Shown: positions 24,952 to 33,718, numbered from the stretch's first letter. The stretch is DNA of 64,000 bases from Bacteroidota bacterium (GCA_022562895.1 JADFOK010000005.1:36799-100798), one strand, 5' to 3'. Numbers and translations: made by a program. The notes: a model not told the origin generated them from the letters alone.

Positions 24952-25308
24952 CTATTTCTTTTTTTCGATAATGTCTAATATTTCACGAAGTTCTTTGGCA
25001 CTTATCTTTTCTTCCTTTGCAAAAAAGGAGACCATATTTTTATAACTGTTATCAAAATATTTTTTCGTAGCCAGATTCATGAATTGTTTGCTATAGGTTT
25101 CTTTGGTAATAATAGGAAAATATTGGTGTGTATTACCATAAGCTTTATGTGATACGTACCCTTTATCTTCTAAATTCCGTATAATGGTCGAAACAGTGTT
25201 ATAATGATTTTCATTTGGTAATTTTGTAAGAATATCTTTTACAAATCCTTTTTCAATATCCCAAAGTGCCTGTATAACTTCTTCTTCTTTATTGGTAAGT
25301 TTTTCCAT
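24952..25308 (-). CDS. BlaI/MecI-family transcriptional repressor
   Basis: This 118-residue winged-helix repressor matches the BlaI family throughout: KLTNKEEEVIQALWDIEKGFVKDIL, then NTVSTIIRNLEDKGYVSHKAYGNTHQYFP, and a C-terminal dimerisation region (FMNLATKKYFDNSYKNMVSFFAKEE). BlaI dimers bind dyad operators and are cleaved by the partner M56 protease to derepress. Three dyads of one type lie 13-69 nt upstream of its ATG, one between the -33 and -7 boxes, so autoregulation is likely. It heads a two-gene operon with the BlaR1-like gene. The promoter box ends 4 nt before the ATG (leaderless). Confidence 0.93.
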   Translation of the reverse strand: MEKLTNKEEEVIQALWDIEKGFVKDILTKLPNENHYNTVSTIIRNLEDKGYVSHKAYGNTHQYFPIITKETYSKQFMNLATKKYFDNSYKNMVSFFAKEEKISAKELREILDIIEKKK

Positions 25309-25312
25309 ATCA

Positions 25313-25343
25313 CAAACATATAACTATTAATTTAGTTATACAA
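25313..25343 (-). promoter_or_regulatory. Promoter of the blaI-blaR1 operon (TTG / TATGTTTG)
   Basis: On the minus strand a TTG (25343-25341) is followed after 20 nt by TATGTTTG (25320-25313), then TGAT and the ATG of blaI. This matches the Bacteroidota consensus TTTG-N19-21-TAnnTTTG. The gap between the boxes is filled by the first operator dyad. Confidence 0.75.
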
Positions 25344-25378
25344 CTATGAATATAGTTATTTAACTATTATTTTAGTTT
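25321..25378. promoter_or_regulatory. Triple operator array for the BlaI-type repressor
   Basis: Three dyads share AACTA-N6-TAGTT arms: 25322-25337, 25342-25357 (AACTATGAATATAGTT, 6-bp arms) and 25362-25377. Their centres are exactly 20 bp apart, about two helical turns, so dimers would line up on one DNA face. Site 1 (TAACTA-TTAATT-TAGTTA) fits between the -33 and -7 boxes of blaI. The arms differ from the classic BlaI TACA/TGTA dyad. Site 3 is 63 nt upstream of the -7 box of the divergent antiporter gene. Confidence 0.8.
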
Positions 25379-25439
25379 TATTTAACAATTTATTAGCCAA
25401 TGATTTTTTTTAGAAAGAATTAGATGTCTTTAAAAATAG

Positions 25440-25447
25440 TATCTTCG
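25440..25447 (+). promoter_or_regulatory. Weak promoter -7 box (TATCTTCG) for the antiporter gene
   Basis: TATCTTCG differs from TAnnTTTG at one position and ends 20 nt before the ATG at 25468. No -33 TTTG is visible at the expected distance. Confidence 0.4.
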
Positions 25448-25467
25448 TGACGTAATTTTACAGTTTA

Positions 25468-26424
25468 ATGAGTATATTAATTATCCTTTTGGGGTTAATG
25501 TTGTTGGTAGTAGGGGGAGTGTATTTAGTGCGTTCATCGGTAGCCCTTTCTTTTAGATTACATATTTCTAAAATGGTAATTGGATTGACAGTAGTATCAT
25601 TTGCTACTTCGGCTCCGGAATTATTAGTTAGCGTACAGGCTGCCTTAGATGGGTTTCCAGATATTGCAATAGGGAATGTAATTGGCTCTAATATTGCCAA
25701 TATTGGATTGGTATTAGGGATAACGGCTATAATTTCTACACTTTATATAGATAAGGATTTTTACAAGTTTAACTGGCCGGTAATGATGCTGTTCTCTATT
25801 TCTTTGTATTTTATAATGCAAAGTGGAAATATAATTGATAGAGGAGAAGGGATAGGCCTTCTACTGGCATTATGTATTTATTTATGGGTACTTATAGCTA
25901 GGGCTAGACGATCTCGAACTCAAATTGCCATTGATACGGAAATTAATACAGCTCTTTCCAATACATCAAATTTTAAGATTACACTCTGGCTAATAATTGG
26001 TGGAGTTGCTTTGTGGGGAGGTAGTGAATTATTGATAAAAGGTGCTGTTGATTTAGCAGAAAAAATGAGAGTAAGTCAACGTGTGATTGCCATTTCTATA
26101 GTGGCAATAGGTACAAGCGTACCAGAATTTGCAACATCTATTATTGCTGCACTTAATAAGGAAAAAGCAATTTCTTTGGGAAATATAATAGGCTCTAATA
26201 TATTTAATATTGCATCAGTTTTAGGTATAACAGCTATTATTAAACCTATATCTGTAATAAGTGAAAAAATTCTGACCAATGATATTTTTTGGTTGTGGGG
26301 TTTTGCATTTGTATTATTACCCTTAGCATTTCTTCCTAAAAAATTCAGGCTAAGCAGGTACATAGGGATTATTTTATTTGTTGCTTACGCCACTTTTATT
26401 GGTTTAGCTTTTATAAAATCATAG
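25468..26424 (+). CDS. Calcium/sodium antiporter (CaCA family, YrbG-like)
   Basis: The 318-residue membrane protein has two alpha-repeat signatures: SFATSAPELLVSVQAAL with IGNVIGSNIANIGLVLG (about 48-85), and AIGTSVPEFATSIIAALN with LGNIIGSNIFNIASVLG (about 212-255). These inverted repeats form the cation-binding core of Na+/Ca2+ exchangers, with Glu in each SAPE/SVPE as the ion ligand. About ten hydrophobic segments are visible. It diverges from blaI; whether it is controlled by that repressor is open. Confidence 0.93.
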   Translation: MSILIILLGLMLLVVGGVYLVRSSVALSFRLHISKMVIGLTVVSFATSAPELLVSVQAALDGFPDIAIGNVIGSNIANIGLVLGITAIISTLYIDKDFYKFNWPVMMLFSISLYFIMQSGNIIDRGEGIGLLLALCIYLWVLIARARRSRTQIAIDTEINTALSNTSNFKITLWLIIGGVALWGGSELLIKGAVDLAEKMRVSQRVIAISIVAIGTSVPEFATSIIAALNKEKAISLGNIIGSNIFNIASVLGITAIIKPISVISEKILTNDIFWLWGFAFVLLPLAFLPKKFRLSRYIGIILFVAYATFIGLAFIKS

Positions 26425-26495
26425 CCTGCATTAATTTGTTTAAATTTAAAAAATTTAAATTTATTAATATATTTTCTAAATAAATAGGGGGGTGT

Positions 26496-26513
26496 ATTGA
26501 TAAAATTATCAAT
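26496..26513. promoter_or_regulatory. Perfect dyad ATTGATA-AAAT-TATCAAT upstream of glnA
   Basis: An 18-bp palindrome with 7-bp arms and a 4-nt centre lies 48 nt upstream of the glnA -7 box and 93 nt before its ATG. A second, G-rich inverted element (ACCCT ... AGGGGT, about 26525-26544) lies between it and the -7 box. Either could bind a nitrogen regulator. No such regulator is identified here. Confidence 0.5.
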
Positions 26514-26561
26514 TTATCATAATTAACCCTAAAAAAACAGGGGTAATATTACAAAAAGTTA

Positions 26562-26569
26562 TAATTTTG
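26562..26569 (+). promoter_or_regulatory. Promoter -7 box (TAATTTTG) for glutamine synthetase III
   Basis: TAATTTTG matches TAnnTTTG and ends 36 nt before the glnA ATG. No clear -33 TTTG is seen. Confidence 0.6.
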
Positions 26570-26605
26570 TGCTATTCAAGTCTAATAATTAATTAAACGT
26601 ATAAA

Positions 26606-28792
26606 ATGCCCACTTTAAGATTTCAAGCCATCAAGGAAACATTTAATCGTGTTCCTGTTATAGTTAATGAAACTGAACGTCGTTCAGCTATCTTCGGAAA
26701 AAATGTTTTTAATGAAACCTCAATGCGTCAGTTTTTAACAAAAGACTCTTATAAAAGTGTAATGAATGCAATTGAAAGCGGTACAAAAATAGACCGTAGC
26801 AATGCAGGCCATATTTCTACAGGTATGAAAGAGTGGGCTATTGCAAAAGGAGCTACTCATTATACACATTGGTTTCAGCCTTTAACCGGTTCTACTGCTG
26901 AAAAACATGATGCTTTTTTTGAAACAATTGAGGGCGGACGAGCAATTGAAAAATTTGGAGGAGGACAACTCGTTCAACAAGAACCCGATGCTTCCAGTTT
27001 CCCAAGTGGAGGTATTCGTAACACATTTGAAGCAAGAGGATATACAGCCTGGGATCCTACTTCTCCGGCGTTTATTTATGGTACTACACTTTGTATCCCA
27101 ACAGTGTTTGTTGCATACACAGGAGAAGCACTAGATAACAAAACACCTTTACTTCGTTCATTGCAGGTTTTAGATCATGCTGCTACAGACATAGCAAAAT
27201 ATTTTGATAAAAAAGTCACTAAAGTAATTGTAACCTTAGGTTGGGAGCAAGAGTACTTTTTAATTGATAAAGCTTTAGCAACTTCCCGTCCGGATATAAC
27301 ACTTACCGGAAGAACTTTATTAGGTCATGCTTCAGCAAAAGGACAACAACTGGACGATCATTACTTTGGATCTATTCCTACCCGTGTACTCAATTATATG
27401 CGCGATTTGGAAACCGAATGTATGCTTTTAGGTATTCCTGTTAAAACCCGCCATAATGAGGTAGCACCAAACCAATTTGAGTTAGCCCCAATTTTTGAGG
27501 AGGCCAACCTTGCCGTTGATCATAACTCTTTATTAATGGATATTATGGAGAAAGTGGCTGACCGACATAATTTCAAAGTATTGTTTCATGAAAAACCATT
27601 TGCAGGTATAAATGGAAGTGGGAAACATAACAATTGGTCGTTGTGTACAAATACAGGTGTAAATTTATTAAGCCCCGGTAATACACCTATGAAAAGTCTT
27701 CAGTTTTTGACATTCTTTGTAAGTACGATTAAAGCAGTAAATGATTATGAAGAATTATTACGAGCTTCTATAGCTAGTGCAAATAATGATCATCGTTTAG
27801 GGGCTAATGAGGCCCCACCTGCAATTATCTCTGTATTCATAGGTTCACAACTTACTAAGACCCTAAATGAATTGGAGAAAGTAACTACCGGTAAATTATC
27901 ACCAGAGGAGAAAACCGATTTAAAACTAAATGTAGTTGGTAAAATCCCTGAAATATTATTAGATAATACAGATCGTAATCGCACATCACCTTTTGCTTTT
28001 ACAGGAAATAAATTTGAGTTTCGTGGCGTAGGTTCTTCAGCTAACTGTGCCAACCCCATGACGGTTTTAAATTCAATTGTAGCAAAACAACTCATCGAAT
28101 TTAAAGAAAGTGTAGACAAACTTATCAAAGACAAAAAGATGAAGAAGGACGATGCTATCTTTAATGTTCTTAGAGAGTATATAAAGGTTTCTAAAGCCAT
28201 TCGTTTTGAAGGAGATGGATATAGTGATGCTTGGGTAAAGGAAGCTAAAAGAAGAGGTTTGAGCAATACTAAAAATACACCGGAAGCTTTAAAAGCAAAA
28301 ATTTCAAAAAAAACCATAGACCTGTATGAAAGTTTAGGAATAATGAGCAAAGTAGAAATAAAAGCACGGTATGAGATTAGAGTTGAAGAATACACTATGC
28401 GTATTCAAATTGAGGGACGGGTATTGGGTGATATTGCCAGAAATCATGTGATACCAACAGCAATAAAATATCAAAATATTTTAATTGAAAATGTTCAGGG
28501 ATTAAAAGATATCTATGGTAAGGATTTTAGGAAATTTTCTAAGGAACAAATGCAACTTATAGAACAAATATCCGAACATATTGCAAAAATCAATATTGGG
28601 ATAACAGATATGATAAATGAGCGTAAAAAAGCTAATATAATTGATTCAATAGAGGAACGAGCGTTTTCATATTGCAATAAGGTAAAACCATATTTCGATA
28701 AAATACGATATCACTGTGATAAGTTAGAATTACTTGTAGATGATGAACTTTGGCCCTTAACCAAGTATCGTGAATTGTTGTTTACTAAATAA
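26606..28792 (+). CDS. glnA: Glutamine synthetase type III
   Basis: Glutamine synthetase III (GSIII) makes glutamine from glutamate, ammonia and ATP. At 728 residues it has the size of GSIII, much larger than types I and II. It starts MPTLRFQAIKETFNRVPV and contains GWEQEYFLID, RHNEVAPNQFELAPIFEEANLA and HEKPFAGINGSGKHNNWS (the nucleotide/glutamate region). Later it has GANEAPPAIISVFIGSQL and SPFAFTGNKFEFRGVGSSANCA. The C-terminal 200 residues are helical. It stands as a single gene with its own promoter and an upstream dyad. GSIII is typical of Bacteroidota. Confidence 0.96.
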   Translation: MPTLRFQAIKETFNRVPVIVNETERRSAIFGKNVFNETSMRQFLTKDSYKSVMNAIESGTKIDRSNAGHISTGMKEWAIAKGATHYTHWFQPLTGSTAEKHDAFFETIEGGRAIEKFGGGQLVQQEPDASSFPSGGIRNTFEARGYTAWDPTSPAFIYGTTLCIPTVFVAYTGEALDNKTPLLRSLQVLDHAATDIAKYFDKKVTKVIVTLGWEQEYFLIDKALATSRPDITLTGRTLLGHASAKGQQLDDHYFGSIPTRVLNYMRDLETECMLLGIPVKTRHNEVAPNQFELAPIFEEANLAVDHNSLLMDIMEKVADRHNFKVLFHEKPFAGINGSGKHNNWSLCTNTGVNLLSPGNTPMKSLQFLTFFVSTIKAVNDYEELLRASIASANNDHRLGANEAPPAIISVFIGSQLTKTLNELEKVTTGKLSPEEKTDLKLNVVGKIPEILLDNTDRNRTSPFAFTGNKFEFRGVGSSANCANPMTVLNSIVAKQLIEFKESVDKLIKDKKMKKDDAIFNVLREYIKVSKAIRFEGDGYSDAWVKEAKRRGLSNTKNTPEALKAKISKKTIDLYESLGIMSKVEIKARYEIRVEEYTMRIQIEGRVLGDIARNHVIPTAIKYQNILIENVQGLKDIYGKDFRKFSKEQMQLIEQISEHIAKINIGITDMINERKKANIIDSIEERAFSYCNKVKPYFDKIRYHCDKLELLVDDELWPLTKYRELLFTK

Positions 28793-28843
28793 TAGAATTT
28801 AACCTAAATTAAAACCTTAGGTATTTCACTGAGGTTTTATTTT

Positions 28844-28851
28844 TACCTTTG
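28844..28851 (+). promoter_or_regulatory. Promoter -7 box (TACCTTTG), 4 nt before the purM ATG
   Basis: TACCTTTG is followed by TGCT and the ATG at 28856. The spacing equals that at pyrE and blaI, so a leaderless mRNA is predicted. Confidence 0.6.
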
Positions 28852-28855
28852 TGCT

Positions 28856-30034
28856 ATGAGTCAGGAAATTTCAAAACGTTATGCCCAACGAGGTGTTTCT
28901 GCTTCAAAAGAAGATGTGCATAATGCTATAAAAAATGTTGACAAAGGTTTATTTCCACAAGCTTTTTGTAAAATCGTACCCGATTATTTAACTGGTGACG
29001 TTGATTATTGCATTGTGATGCACTCAGATGGTGCAGGAACAAAATCTTCACTCGCCTATATGTATTGGAAGGAAACAGGGGATATTTCAGTGTGGAAAGG
29101 TATAGCTCAAGATGCATTGATAATGAATATAGATGATCTGTTATGTGTCGGGGCAACAGATAATATCATGCTATCATCTACCATTGGGCGAAATAAAAAT
29201 AAGATTCCAGGTAAAGTAATTTCGGCATTGATAAATGGAACCGAAGAACTTATTGAAGAACTTAAAAAATATGGGGTTACTATTTTTTCGACTGGAGGTG
29301 AAACGGCAGATGTGGGAGACCTGGTACGAACAATAATTGTAGATTCTACTGTTACGGCGCGCTTAAAGAGAAGTGATGTGATAAACAATGCTAATATAGA
29401 AGCAGGAGATGTTATAGTAGGTTTGGCTTCTTTTGGGCAAGCTAGTTATGAGTCTGAATACAATGGAGGAATGGGTAGTAATGGTTTAACTTCTGCTCGG
29501 CATGATGTTTTTAAAAGCTACCTGGCTTCAAAATATCCAGAGAGCTATGACCATGAGTTGCCTGAAGATTTGGTGTATACCGGATCAAAAAAATTAACAG
29601 AACCAGTTGATGAAGCTCCTTTGGATGCAGGGAAATTAGTCCTGTCTCCTACACGAACCTATGCCCCTATTATTAAGAAAATTCTTTCTAAGTACACCCA
29701 TATAGATATCCATGGGATGGTTCATTGCAGCGGAGGTGGCCAAACCAAGATTCTTAATTTTATTGATAAACTTCATATTATTAAGGACTCTTTATTCGAT
29801 GTCCCACCTTTATTTAAATTAATTCAGAAAGAAAGCAATACAGATTGGAGAGAGATGTATCAGGTATATAATATGGGACATCGAATGGAATTGTATGTAC
29901 CAAAGAAAATAGCAACCGATATCATTGAAATTTCAAAAATTTTTAATGTTGATGCTAAAATTGTTGGTACTGTAATACTATCTGAAACCAAAAAACTAAC
30001 CATCAAAAGTGAGTTTGGCACTTTTTTATATTAG
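28856..30034 (+). CDS. purM: Phosphoribosylformylglycinamidine cyclo-ligase (AIR synthase)
   Basis: PurM closes the imidazole ring of AIR in purine synthesis. The 392-residue protein is longer than E. coli PurM (345) and matches the bacteroidete form. It has RYAQRGVSASKEDVHNAI, MHSDGAGTKSSLAYMYW, IAQDALIMNIDDLLCVGA, FSTGGETADVGDLVRTI, IVGLASFGQASYESEYN, GMVHCSGGGQTKIL and YQVYNMGHRMELYVP. Its AIRS N- and C-terminal domains are both recognisable. The mRNA is probably leaderless. prfA follows after 79 nt with its own promoter box. Confidence 0.88.
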   Translation: MSQEISKRYAQRGVSASKEDVHNAIKNVDKGLFPQAFCKIVPDYLTGDVDYCIVMHSDGAGTKSSLAYMYWKETGDISVWKGIAQDALIMNIDDLLCVGATDNIMLSSTIGRNKNKIPGKVISALINGTEELIEELKKYGVTIFSTGGETADVGDLVRTIIVDSTVTARLKRSDVINNANIEAGDVIVGLASFGQASYESEYNGGMGSNGLTSARHDVFKSYLASKYPESYDHELPEDLVYTGSKKLTEPVDEAPLDAGKLVLSPTRTYAPIIKKILSKYTHIDIHGMVHCSGGGQTKILNFIDKLHIIKDSLFDVPPLFKLIQKESNTDWREMYQVYNMGHRMELYVPKKIATDIIEISKIFNVDAKIVGTVILSETKKLTIKSEFGTFLY

Positions 30035-30087
30035 AAGGGCAAAGTATTCGATTATATTTTCAGAAGAATTTTTATTCTAAATTATCG

Positions 30088-30095
30088 TAATTTTG
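30088..30095 (+). promoter_or_regulatory. Promoter -7 box (TAATTTTG) for prfA-pyrF
   Basis: TAATTTTG matches TAnnTTTG and ends 18 nt before the prfA ATG at 30114. Confidence 0.6.
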
Positions 30096-30113
30096 TAGGA
30101 TTATAAAGAATCT

Positions 30114-31190
30114 ATGTTAGAGAAACTTCAAATAGTAAAACAACGTTTTGACGAGGTGAGTGATCTTATCATTCAACCCGATATAATAAAGGATCAAAAA
30201 CGTTACATACAACTTAATAAGGAGTATAAAGAGCTTAGGGTACTAATGGATAAACGTTTGGAATATCAATCACTTACCAATACAATAATTGAAGCTGAAG
30301 AAATTATTTCAGAGGGTAGTGACCCCGAAATGGTTGAAATGGCAAAAATTGAATTGGATGAAGCTAAGGGGCGCATTCCTAAACTCGATGAAGAAATAAA
30401 ATTTTTACTGATTCCGAAAGACCCGGAAGATTCAAAAAATGCGGTGATGGAAATACGTGCCGGTACAGGAGGTGATGAAGCAAGTATTTTTGCGGGAGAT
30501 TTATATAGAATGTATTCAAAATACTGTGAAAGTAAAAGATGGAAAACCAATGTAATCAATTTTAGTGAAGGTACTAGTGGAGGATTTAAGGAAATTCAGT
30601 TTGAAATCGAAGGAGTAGATGTGTATGGGATATTAAAATTTGAAGCTGGTGTACATCGTGTACAACGTGTGCCACAAACCGAAACACAAGGGCGAGTGCA
30701 TACAAGTGCTGCTACCGTGATGGTATTTCCAGAGGCCGAAGAATTCGATATACAAATAGACCCCAAAGATGTACGGATAGATTATTTCTGTTCTTCTGGA
30801 CCAGGAGGGCAATCGGTTAATACAACTTATTCTGCCGTTCGTTTAACTCATGAACCAACAGGTATAGTTGCTCAATGTCAGGACCAGAAGTCTCAACACA
30901 AGAATAAGGAAAAGGCATTTAAAGTATTGCGTTCTCGTTTATTCGATTTAGAATTAGCTAAGAAACAAGCTGAGGATGCAGAGAGACGTGGATCTATGGT
31001 TATTAGTGGTGACCGAAGTGCTAAAATACGCACCTATAATTATCCTCAAGGACGCGTGACAGATCATAGAATTAATCTTACTCTATACGATTTAAGCAAC
31101 ATTATTGATGGAGATATTCAAAGGTTAATAGATGAGCTTCAACTGGTTAATAATACCGAAAAATTAAAAAATGCAGGAGAGACATTTTAA
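30114..31190 (+). CDS. prfA: Peptide chain release factor 1
   Basis: RF1 ends translation at UAA and UAG. The 358-residue protein has the stop-codon tripeptide region [14 protein letters not shown] (PxT type, which marks RF1 rather than RF2's SPF). The catalytic GGQ lies in [18 protein letters not shown] at 231-233, and the C-terminal [10 protein letters not shown] block is present. The Gln of GGQ would be methylated by PrmC. pyrF follows after 14 nt, so the two form an operon. Confidence 0.97.
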   Translation: MLEKLQIVKQRFDEVSDLIIQPDIIKDQKRYIQLNKEYKELRVLMDKRLEYQSLTNTIIEAEEIISEGSDPEMVEMAKIELDEAKGRIPKLDEEIKFLLIPKDPEDSKNAVMEIRAGTGGDEASIFAGDLYRMYSKYCESKRWKTNVINFSEGTSGGFKEIQFEIEGVDVYGILKFEAGVHRVQRVPQTETQGRVHTSAATVMVFPEAEEFDIQIDPKDVRIDYFCSSGPGGQSVNTTYSAVRLTHEPTGIVAQCQDQKSQHKNKEKAFKVLRSRLFDLELAKKQAEDAERRGSMVISGDRSAKIRTYNYPQGRVTDHRINLTLYDLSNIIDGDIQRLIDELQLVNNTEKLKNAGETF

Positions 31191-31204
31191 ATTTAAACAT
31201 TTTT

Positions 31205-32023
31205 ATGAATCTGAATGATCTCATCAAAAATATAAAAAATAAGAATTCTTTTCTTTGCATTGGGTTGGATGTGGATTTGCAAAAGATTCCAAAACACTTA
31301 CTGGAATTAGAAGATCCGATCTTTACTTTCAATAAAGGAATTATCGATGCTACTCACCAATTGGCAGTGGCCTACAAACCCAATATAGCCTTTTATGAAG
31401 CCTATGGAACTAAAGGCTGGAGAGCTTTGGAAAAAACTATAAATTACTTAAACCAAAATCATCCGGAAATATTTACTATAGCAGATGCTAAACGAGGTGA
31501 TATTGGCAATACATCTTCCAGGTATGCCAAGGTTTTTTTTGAAGATTTAGATTTCGATTCAGTTACGGTAACACCATATATGGGGAGAGATTCTGTTGAA
31601 CCATTTTTAGCTTTTGAAAATAAACATACTATTCTATTGACATTAACTTCGAATATAGGTGCTTTCGATTTTCAAACTCAAAAGATTAACGAAAAAGAAC
31701 TTTACAAAATAGTTTTGGAAACTTCTAAATCCTGGAGAAATAGTGAAAATTTAATGTATGTAGTAGGTGCTACCAAGGCAGAGTATTTGAAAGAAATACG
31801 GAAAATAGTACCGGATAGTTTTTTGTTGATTCCCGGAGTGGGGGCACAAGGAGGTAGCTTGGTTGAAGTATGTAAATACGGGATCACAAAAGACATAGGA
31901 CTTCTAATAAACTCTTCTCGTGGAATTATTTATGCTTCAAACGGAACTGATTTTGCAGAAGCTGCAGCAATTGAAGCTGAAAAGATTCAACAGAAAATGA
32001 AACAAATACTGGAAACATTGTAA
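31205..32023 (+). CDS. pyrF: Orotidine 5'-phosphate decarboxylase, type 2
   Basis: PyrF decarboxylates OMP to UMP. The 272-residue protein is the longer type 2 form: FLCIGLDVDLQKIPKHLL, AYKPNIAFYEAYG, FTIADAKRGDIGNTSSRYA (catalytic Asp-Lys-x-x-Asp), VTVTPYMGRDS, and LIPGVGAQGGSL with a C-terminal NSSRGIIYA. It follows prfA closely and is the partner of pyrE at 6.3 kb. It converges on the DUF4197 gene with 18 nt between stops. Confidence 0.95.
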   Translation: MNLNDLIKNIKNKNSFLCIGLDVDLQKIPKHLLELEDPIFTFNKGIIDATHQLAVAYKPNIAFYEAYGTKGWRALEKTINYLNQNHPEIFTIADAKRGDIGNTSSRYAKVFFEDLDFDSVTVTPYMGRDSVEPFLAFENKHTILLTLTSNIGAFDFQTQKINEKELYKIVLETSKSWRNSENLMYVVGATKAEYLKEIRKIVPDSFLLIPGVGAQGGSLVEVCKYGITKDIGLLINSSRGIIYASNGTDFAEAAAIEAEKIQQKMKQILETL

Positions 32024-32041
32024 TGGCACTGGCAGACTATT

Positions 32042-32749
32042 TTAATCCTGAAGAGCAAAAACTTGTTTTAACAAAGTTGTGGTTCTAGCATTTATATTAT
32101 TCCTTATTTTCCTTTCCTCGATCCCTATCATTTTATAGACTCCTTTTAATGCCTCTTTGGTTACATAATCTGTTAGATCGGGATTTACCTTTTTTACAAA
32201 TGGAACAGTGTTGTATTTGTTTATAATAGTGGTCCAAACCTGGTCTGCACCTACTTTATTGAATGATTTTTTAATTACAGGATTAAATTTTAAATACAAA
32301 GCTTGATTGGTTTTATTCTTTAGATAAGATGTAGCTGCATAATCATTGCCTAATAAAATATTTTTAGCATCATTAAATGTGATGTCTTTTACAGCTTTAA
32401 TAAAAATGGGAGTGGCTTCTTTTACTGCATCTTCTGCCGCACGATTTAAAAGCTTAAGCCCTTTATCGGCAAGACTGCTTAATCCTATGTCACGAAGTGT
32501 TTGATCTACTTTTTGTAATTCTTCCGGGAGAAGAATTTTTACTAAATTATTTTTATAGAACCCATCCTTTTGTGTGAGTTTGTTTACCTGTTTATCAATA
32601 CCAAATTCTAAGGCTTGACGTAATCCATTTGCAATCATGGTTGGATTAGTTCCAACTTGATCGGGGATTGTATTAACAACATCTTGTAATTCAGAACATG
32701 AAACGATAACAAATGTGAGGGAAAATACAGTTAGTATTTTATTATACAT
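32042..32749 (-). CDS. DUF4197 family lipoprotein
   Basis: The 235-residue protein has a lipoprotein signal MYNKILTVFSLTFVIVSC (Cys18) and a helical DUF4197 domain: ANGLRQALEFGIDKQVNKL, GFYKNNLVKILLPEELQ, AAEDAVKEATPIFIKAVKDITF and DYVTKEALKGVYKMIG. It would be a periplasmic or outer-membrane lipoprotein. Function is unknown; the domain is widespread in Bacteroidota and Proteobacteria. A terminator-like hairpin lies 32 nt upstream, between it and the T9SS gene cluster. Confidence 0.85.
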   Translation of the reverse strand: MYNKILTVFSLTFVIVSCSELQDVVNTIPDQVGTNPTMIANGLRQALEFGIDKQVNKLTQKDGFYKNNLVKILLPEELQKVDQTLRDIGLSSLADKGLKLLNRAAEDAVKEATPIFIKAVKDITFNDAKNILLGNDYAATSYLKNKTNQALYLKFNPVIKKSFNKVGADQVWTTIINKYNTVPFVKKVNPDLTDYVTKEALKGVYKMIGIEERKIRNNINARTTTLLKQVFALQD

Positions 32750-32780
32750 ACCAATGAGTTATTTTAAATAATTAAATATA

Positions 32781-32815
32781 AAAAAAGACCCTTTGTTTCA
32801 AAAGGGTCTTTTTTT
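32781..32815 (-). terminator. Strong bidirectional hairpin terminator
   Basis: AAAAAAGACCCTTT pairs with AAAGGGTCTTTTTT around a short loop, giving a long stem flanked by A and T runs. It lies just after the stop of the T9SS gene at 32840 (minus) and ends transcription of that cluster before the DUF4197 gene. Confidence 0.88.
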
Positions 32816-32839
32816 ATAAATAAAATAGTAAACTAATTC

Positions 32840-33718
32840 TTATTTTATAACTTTAATTGTTTTAGAAGCATTTCCAATAGTTACATTAACTAAGTAAGCA
32901 CCAGAAGCAAGAGCCCCCATATCAATACTTGGAGAAATTGCATTAGGTTGAGCCTGAAGAACAACTTTACCAAGAATATCATATACAGTGATAGAATCAA
33001 CAGCAGCTTTAGAGCTAATGTTTAATACGTCTCTTACAGGGTTAGGATATACACTAAAAACATCTGCAGAAAAATCATCAACACCTAAGAAATAATCGGC
33101 ATATATAATATCATCAATCCAGTAATCGTTATTAGCTAGTGCAGAGAAAAAGTCCATAGCACCAATCTGAGATCCTGGATAAACTTCAAGATCTAAGAAT
33201 AAAACACCGTCAACCCACATAGAAATCTCACTGAAATCTAAATTAATTTCATATTTAACTTCAAACCATTGGTCCTCAGGATAAGTGGCAGTATCACCAT
33301 TGTCTAAATACTCAACAGAACCAGCATCAAATAGCCACTCTCCGTTCCACTGAACACCGGGTGCTTCTTCTTGTTGGAAGTTCCAATATGCAGAATTACC
33401 AGATGGAACATATACGTTAAATCTCACGGTATACTCTCCAGCAGATGGTTCACCACAAAGCATTAGAGCATCGCAGAGGGGAGATGTAATTCCAGGTACG
33501 TTACCTGACTGGGTTCCAGAGCTTGCCCAAGTATCAGATACTTGTATGTCTTCATCTGTTCCGGTTACACCAGACCAGTTTGTCCATACAGAGGGATTTT
33601 GATTCCCCATAGGTCCTAACCCATAAAGTTCAAAATCATCACTAATAATAATAGTTTGTGAATTTGCTGTTAAAGAAAAAGCAAACGCCACAATTGCTAA
33701 AATGTAAATTTTTTTCAT
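32840..33718 (-). CDS. T9SS cargo, LamG-like beta-sandwich protein (paralogue 1)
   Basis: The 292-residue protein has signal peptide MKKIYILAIVAFAFSLTANSQ, then a domain starting ISDDFELYGLGPMGNQNPSVW. The middle reads like a concanavalin/LamG-type sandwich (VRFNVYVPSGNSAYWNFQQEE, WFEVKYEINLDFSEISMWVDG). The type A sorting domain is FSVYPNPVRDVLNI, ITVYDILGK, LASGAYLVNVTIGN and KTIKVIK. The start at 33718 replaces an in-frame extension to 33808 that lacks a signal peptide. It is the last gene of a tandem trio of paralogues. Ligand is unknown. Confidence 0.88.
   Translation of the reverse strand: MKKIYILAIVAFAFSLTANSQTIIISDDFELYGLGPMGNQNPSVWTNWSGVTGTDEDIQVSDTWASSGTQSGNVPGITSPLCDALMLCGEPSAGEYTVRFNVYVPSGNSAYWNFQQEEAPGVQWNGEWLFDAGSVEYLDNGDTATYPEDQWFEVKYEINLDFSEISMWVDGVLFLDLEVYPGSQIGAMDFFSALANNDYWIDDIIYADYFLGVDDFSADVFSVYPNPVRDVLNISSKAAVDSITVYDILGKVVLQAQPNAISPSIDMGALASGAYLVNVTIGNASKTIKVIK

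Noticed and set aside
27790..28395. 201-codon minus-strand frame inside glnA
   Set aside because: Antisense to the strongly conserved GSIII C-terminal region, Ser-rich without family likeness.
32022..32089. 21-codon frame starting at the pyrF stop (MALADYFNPEEQKLVLTKLW)
   Set aside because: Its ATG overlaps the pyrF TAA, but it runs into the convergent DUF4197 3' end, has no relative I recognise and is too short to support.
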